Source: a virus
IMG/VR virus record: IMGVR_UViG_3300042922_000725
Span: 28,584-92,583 of that record
Length of the DNA: 64,000 bases
Reading direction: 5' to 3' (one strand)
The notes under the pieces were generated by a model, which worked only from the letters and a program-made list of their open reading frames with translations, was not told the origin of the DNA and made no database searches. The translations under genes and the position numbers were made by a program. Shown in pieces: positions 61,644-64,000 of this stretch (position 1 is its first letter; the number at the start of each line of letters is the position of its first letter).

Positions 61644-61664
61644 AGGGTAAGAATGACTTACCCT
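61644..61664 (-). terminator. Hairpin after the ligase gene
   Basis: AGGGTAAG (61644-61651) pairs perfectly with CTTACCCT (61657-61664) around a 5-nt loop, without a strong T-run on the minus strand. It may limit read-through or protect the mRNA end. Confidence 0.55.
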
Positions 61665-61687
61665 ATATGTTCAGATTATTTAGTAGT

Positions 61688-63670
61688 TTATTCTATTATT
61701 TTTAAGAAATCATCTTCTGTAATTATTGGAATATTTAATTGCTTTGCTTTTTGATTTTTGCTTGAAGGTGAGTTAATATCATTATTTAATAGATAATTAG
61801 TATTTTTACTTACACTCCCTGTTAATTTGCCCCCAAGTTCAAGTATTTTTGCTTCAAGCTCTTTTCTATTTTTAAAATGTATTACATCCCCTGTAACAAC
61901 GAATGTTAAGCCTTGAATAGATGAATTTGAATTAACTTCTTTTGTTTCTTCTTTTTCAATATTTAATATATCAATTAATTGATTAAACATTGATATATTT
62001 TCATCTATAGAAAAGAATTCCTGAACAGACTTGTTTGTTATTTCCCCTATATCCTCAATTTGTGAAAAATTAAAATCATTTTGAATAGCCTTTCTAAATG
62101 TATCTATTGAACCTTTAAAGTGTTTAGATATATCTTTAGCAGTTCCTCGACCAACATTAGAAATACCTATTGAAAATAGCAAATTAGCCAGTTTACAAGT
62201 TTTAGAAGTTTCTACAGATTTTACAATATTTTCATATGATTTTAAACCAAAACCTTCTAATTTAACAATTTGATTTTTATATCTTTCTAAAGAATACAAA
62301 TCAACAATAGTTTTTATAAAACCTTTATCAATAAAAGTTTCAATAATGGATTCAGAGACTCCCATTATATTCATAGCATCTCTTGAGCAATAATGTACAA
62401 TTTGTGCTATTTTCTTTGATGGACAATTATCATTTGTACAATATAAAACTCTTGCGGTTTTTAGTTTTCGTATTTCTGTTTTTTCTTTGCAAATTGGACA
62501 CTCTGTTGGAATTACTTCTGTGTTACTTCTTGTTAAATTATCTAGTATCTTTGGTATTACTTCATTTTGACGTGCCACAGAAACTATATTGTCTTTACCT
62601 AGCTCTAATGCCTCAAAATAATCTATATTGTGTAAGGTTGCTCTTTCTGTCATTGCTCCATCTAAATCTACTGGTTCAAAAACTCCAACAGGATTCACTA
62701 ATCCAGTTCTTGATACTTGCCATTCAGTTTTAATATATTTTGTTTCATACTCTGTATTCTGAAATTTAAAAGCTAGGGCATTCAGGGGATGATGATTAGT
62801 TTCCCCTAATGATTTGCCATAGGCAATATTATTGAATTTAACTACTAAGCCATCTATGGGAATTCCATTATCCTTTGCCAAATCAGTAAGTTGTTGAATA
62901 ATATTTTCTAAACTATTGATATTGTTTTTATTTATCTTAACGTAGGGAATTATATTAAAACCTAAGTTTTTCATAAAAGCAAATTGATCTTCTAAAGTCT
63001 TAAATTCAATCTCCTTTCCATTAGTATCTTTGCATTCTAACAAACCAAAAGATAAAAGTTGAACATTTCTTTTTGCACAAATAGAAGAGTCTAGTTGCCG
63101 AACACTTCCGGCAACAAGATTACGTGAGTTACTATATTTATCATCTTCCGATAAATTCTTATTAATATCTATGAAATCTTCATCGACTATAATAGATTCC
63201 CCCACTGTTTTTAAATATCCTTCAAATCCTATTGTTAAAGGAAATTTTTTGAATGTTTTAACATTATGTGATATATCTTCTCCAATAATTGAATTTCCTC
63301 GGGTACTTCCTTGTTTAAATGTTTTATTTTCATGTATTATTTCAGATGTTAAACCATCTCCTTTAAGCATTAATAAAACTTCTTCATGTCCTATAAAACT
63401 TTTTAATTCAGATATGTCTTTGGTTTTATCTAAGCTTTTTAAAGGAATCGTATGTGTTACTTTTTCTAGTTTTGACTTTACTTCAAATCCAACTCTTTGC
63501 GTTGGAGAGTTACTTAGAATTAAACCAGTTTCATTTTCTAGTTGTTTTAATTCGTCAAACAGCCTATCATAATCAAAATCTGATAAAATAGAAAAATCCG
63601 AGTTGTAATAAGAATCACTCGCCATATTTAATTCTTCAATAAGTATATTTATTCTTTCCAATTTATCCAT
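61688..63670 (-). CDS. ligA: NAD-dependent DNA ligase LigA
   Basis: 660 residues, full length for LigA. The N-terminal Ia domain is followed by the nucleotidyltransferase with catalytic K103 in LKGDG and KQGSTRGNSIIGED. A four-Cys zinc finger lies at CPIC and CTNDNCPSKK, then helix-hairpin-helix repeats (SIGISNVGRGTAKDISKHF). A C-terminal BRCT domain holds GLTFVVTGDV and LEAKILELGGKLTGSVS. It seals nicks during replication using NAD+. Its ATG overlaps the stop of the upstream small gene. Confidence 0.93.
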   Translation of the reverse strand: MDKLERINILIEELNMASDSYYNSDFSILSDFDYDRLFDELKQLENETGLILSNSPTQRVGFEVKSKLEKVTHTIPLKSLDKTKDISELKSFIGHEEVLLMLKGDGLTSEIIHENKTFKQGSTRGNSIIGEDISHNVKTFKKFPLTIGFEGYLKTVGESIIVDEDFIDINKNLSEDDKYSNSRNLVAGSVRQLDSSICAKRNVQLLSFGLLECKDTNGKEIEFKTLEDQFAFMKNLGFNIIPYVKINKNNINSLENIIQQLTDLAKDNGIPIDGLVVKFNNIAYGKSLGETNHHPLNALAFKFQNTEYETKYIKTEWQVSRTGLVNPVGVFEPVDLDGAMTERATLHNIDYFEALELGKDNIVSVARQNEVIPKILDNLTRSNTEVIPTECPICKEKTEIRKLKTARVLYCTNDNCPSKKIAQIVHYCSRDAMNIMGVSESIIETFIDKGFIKTIVDLYSLERYKNQIVKLEGFGLKSYENIVKSVETSKTCKLANLLFSIGISNVGRGTAKDISKHFKGSIDTFRKAIQNDFNFSQIEDIGEITNKSVQEFFSIDENISMFNQLIDILNIEKEETKEVNSNSSIQGLTFVVTGDVIHFKNRKELEAKILELGGKLTGSVSKNTNYLLNNDINSPSSKNQKAKQLNIPIITEDDFLKIIE

Positions 63671-63864
63671 TAATTTTCCTCCATAAAATTATTATTTTTA
63701 TTATGTAATATATCTTCTATTTCTTGCTCTCTTAAAACGTCAATTGCAAACCATCTACATAGTATCGCAAATTCTTTATGTTGTCTATTATTTAATTTGA
63801 TACCATTAAGACATTTATTGTGCAATTCTTGATAAATCTTATAATAATTAATTATAGTTTTAAT
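63670..63864 (-). CDS. Small protein upstream of ligA, probable ATT start
   Basis: 64 residues if translation starts at ATT (63862-63864). It reads (M)KTIINYYKIYQELHNK, then HKEFAILCRWFAIDVLREQE. No ATG or GTG is in frame; AGAGGG sits eight bases before the ATT, a normal spacing. A TTG lies further in (residue 14). Its stop TAA overlaps the ligase ATG, so the two are coupled. Helical; no family recognised. Confidence 0.5.
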   Translation of the reverse strand: MKTIINYYKIYQELHNKCLNGIKLNNRQHKEFAILCRWFAIDVLREQEIEDILHNKNNNFMEEN

Positions 63865-64000
63865 TGTTCACACCCTCTCATTATATTGCTAAATCTGCAC
63901 ACCTTATTGATGTACACATCTTAACAATTAATGAAGTTATCCCATCCCCATAGGATTTTACTTTAGTTTATTACTTTACTTCCCCACAATCCCCTAATTG
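63865..64000 (-). other. Right edge: end of an unseen leftward gene and spacer
   Basis: On the minus strand a frame entering from the edge reads QLGDCGEVK and stops. A second open stretch after it (KVKSYGDGITSLIVKMCTSI, then RCADLAI) lacks a start and could be the same gene after a frameshift, or chance. Nothing firm can be called. Confidence 0.3.

Noticed and set aside
1-64000. tRNA genes, rRNA or CRISPR arrays
   Set aside because: No cloverleaf-like sequence, rRNA motif or regularly spaced repeat was found by eye.
1-64000. Toxin genes of the neurotoxin-converting clostridial phages
   Set aside because: The general look recalls large clostridial plasmid phages, but no neurotoxin, C3 exoenzyme or similar toxin gene is present in this window.

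Overview
The window is about 30% GC, uses strong AGGAGG-type ribosome binding sites and is packed with tailed-phage genes. It looks like part of a large temperate siphophage, or a plasmid-like prophage, of a Clostridium-type Firmicute. Supporting signs are the long non-contractile tail genes (tape measure, Dit, Tal), an LLH-type holin, a Gram-positive amidase/glucosaminidase endolysin, an Agr-type peptide of clostridial style and a LexA/DinR-type box. No tail sheath gene, rRNA, tRNA or CRISPR was seen. Terminase and portal would lie left of the window.

Layout. 1-6923 holds the end of a probable protease/scaffold gene, a small head protein, the major capsid protein, connector and neck proteins and an Ig-decorated tail-tube candidate. 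7052-7996 is a free-standing EDxHD homing endonuclease. 8139-10574 holds an Ig-like protein, a small fibre module and a beta-helix tailspike. From 10655 to 22268 the tail block is interrupted by an acyltransferase and an O-antigen-ligase-like protein, the lysis cassette, two regulator cassettes, a Rha protein with a RusA-like C-terminus and an AEP-type primase. Tail genes resume at 22340 (chaperone-like genes, a 1797-residue tape measure, Dit, Tal). Three further insertions sit in the tail block: an antirepressor (28976), a secreted protein (33516), and a stretch with an HTH cassette, a second antirepressor and a PIN toxin-antitoxin pair (34839-37765). 37980-47878 is a series of fibre, spike and collar genes. 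47950-52215 holds a small divergent regulator, a tyrosine recombinase with a LexA-like box, and an agr-like cassette (truncated receptor-like membrane protein, AgrD, AgrB) with no kinase or response regulator. 52577-63864 is on the minus strand and carries DNA metabolism: ThyX, a two-subunit type II topoisomerase, a GIY-YIG homing endonuclease, an MmcB-like nuclease-fold protein and NAD-dependent DNA ligase.

How it fits together. Structural genes run rightward and DNA metabolism runs leftward; they meet at a strong bidirectional terminator at 52233-52300. Lysis-lysogeny control seems to be spread over at least three HTH plus small-protein cassettes, two antirepressors, a Rha protein and the Agr-like signal. 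Several short non-coding repeats recur at distant intergenic sites and suggest phage-wide regulatory or partition signals: a TTGTGA-N4-TTACAA dyad, the 12-mer AAATATTGAYAA, the 17-mer AATAAAATATAAACAAA placed ahead of hairpins, and an 18-nt GGGYGGAGMAATCTGCCC hairpin. All family assignments were made by eye from motifs and gene order; no database search was possible.
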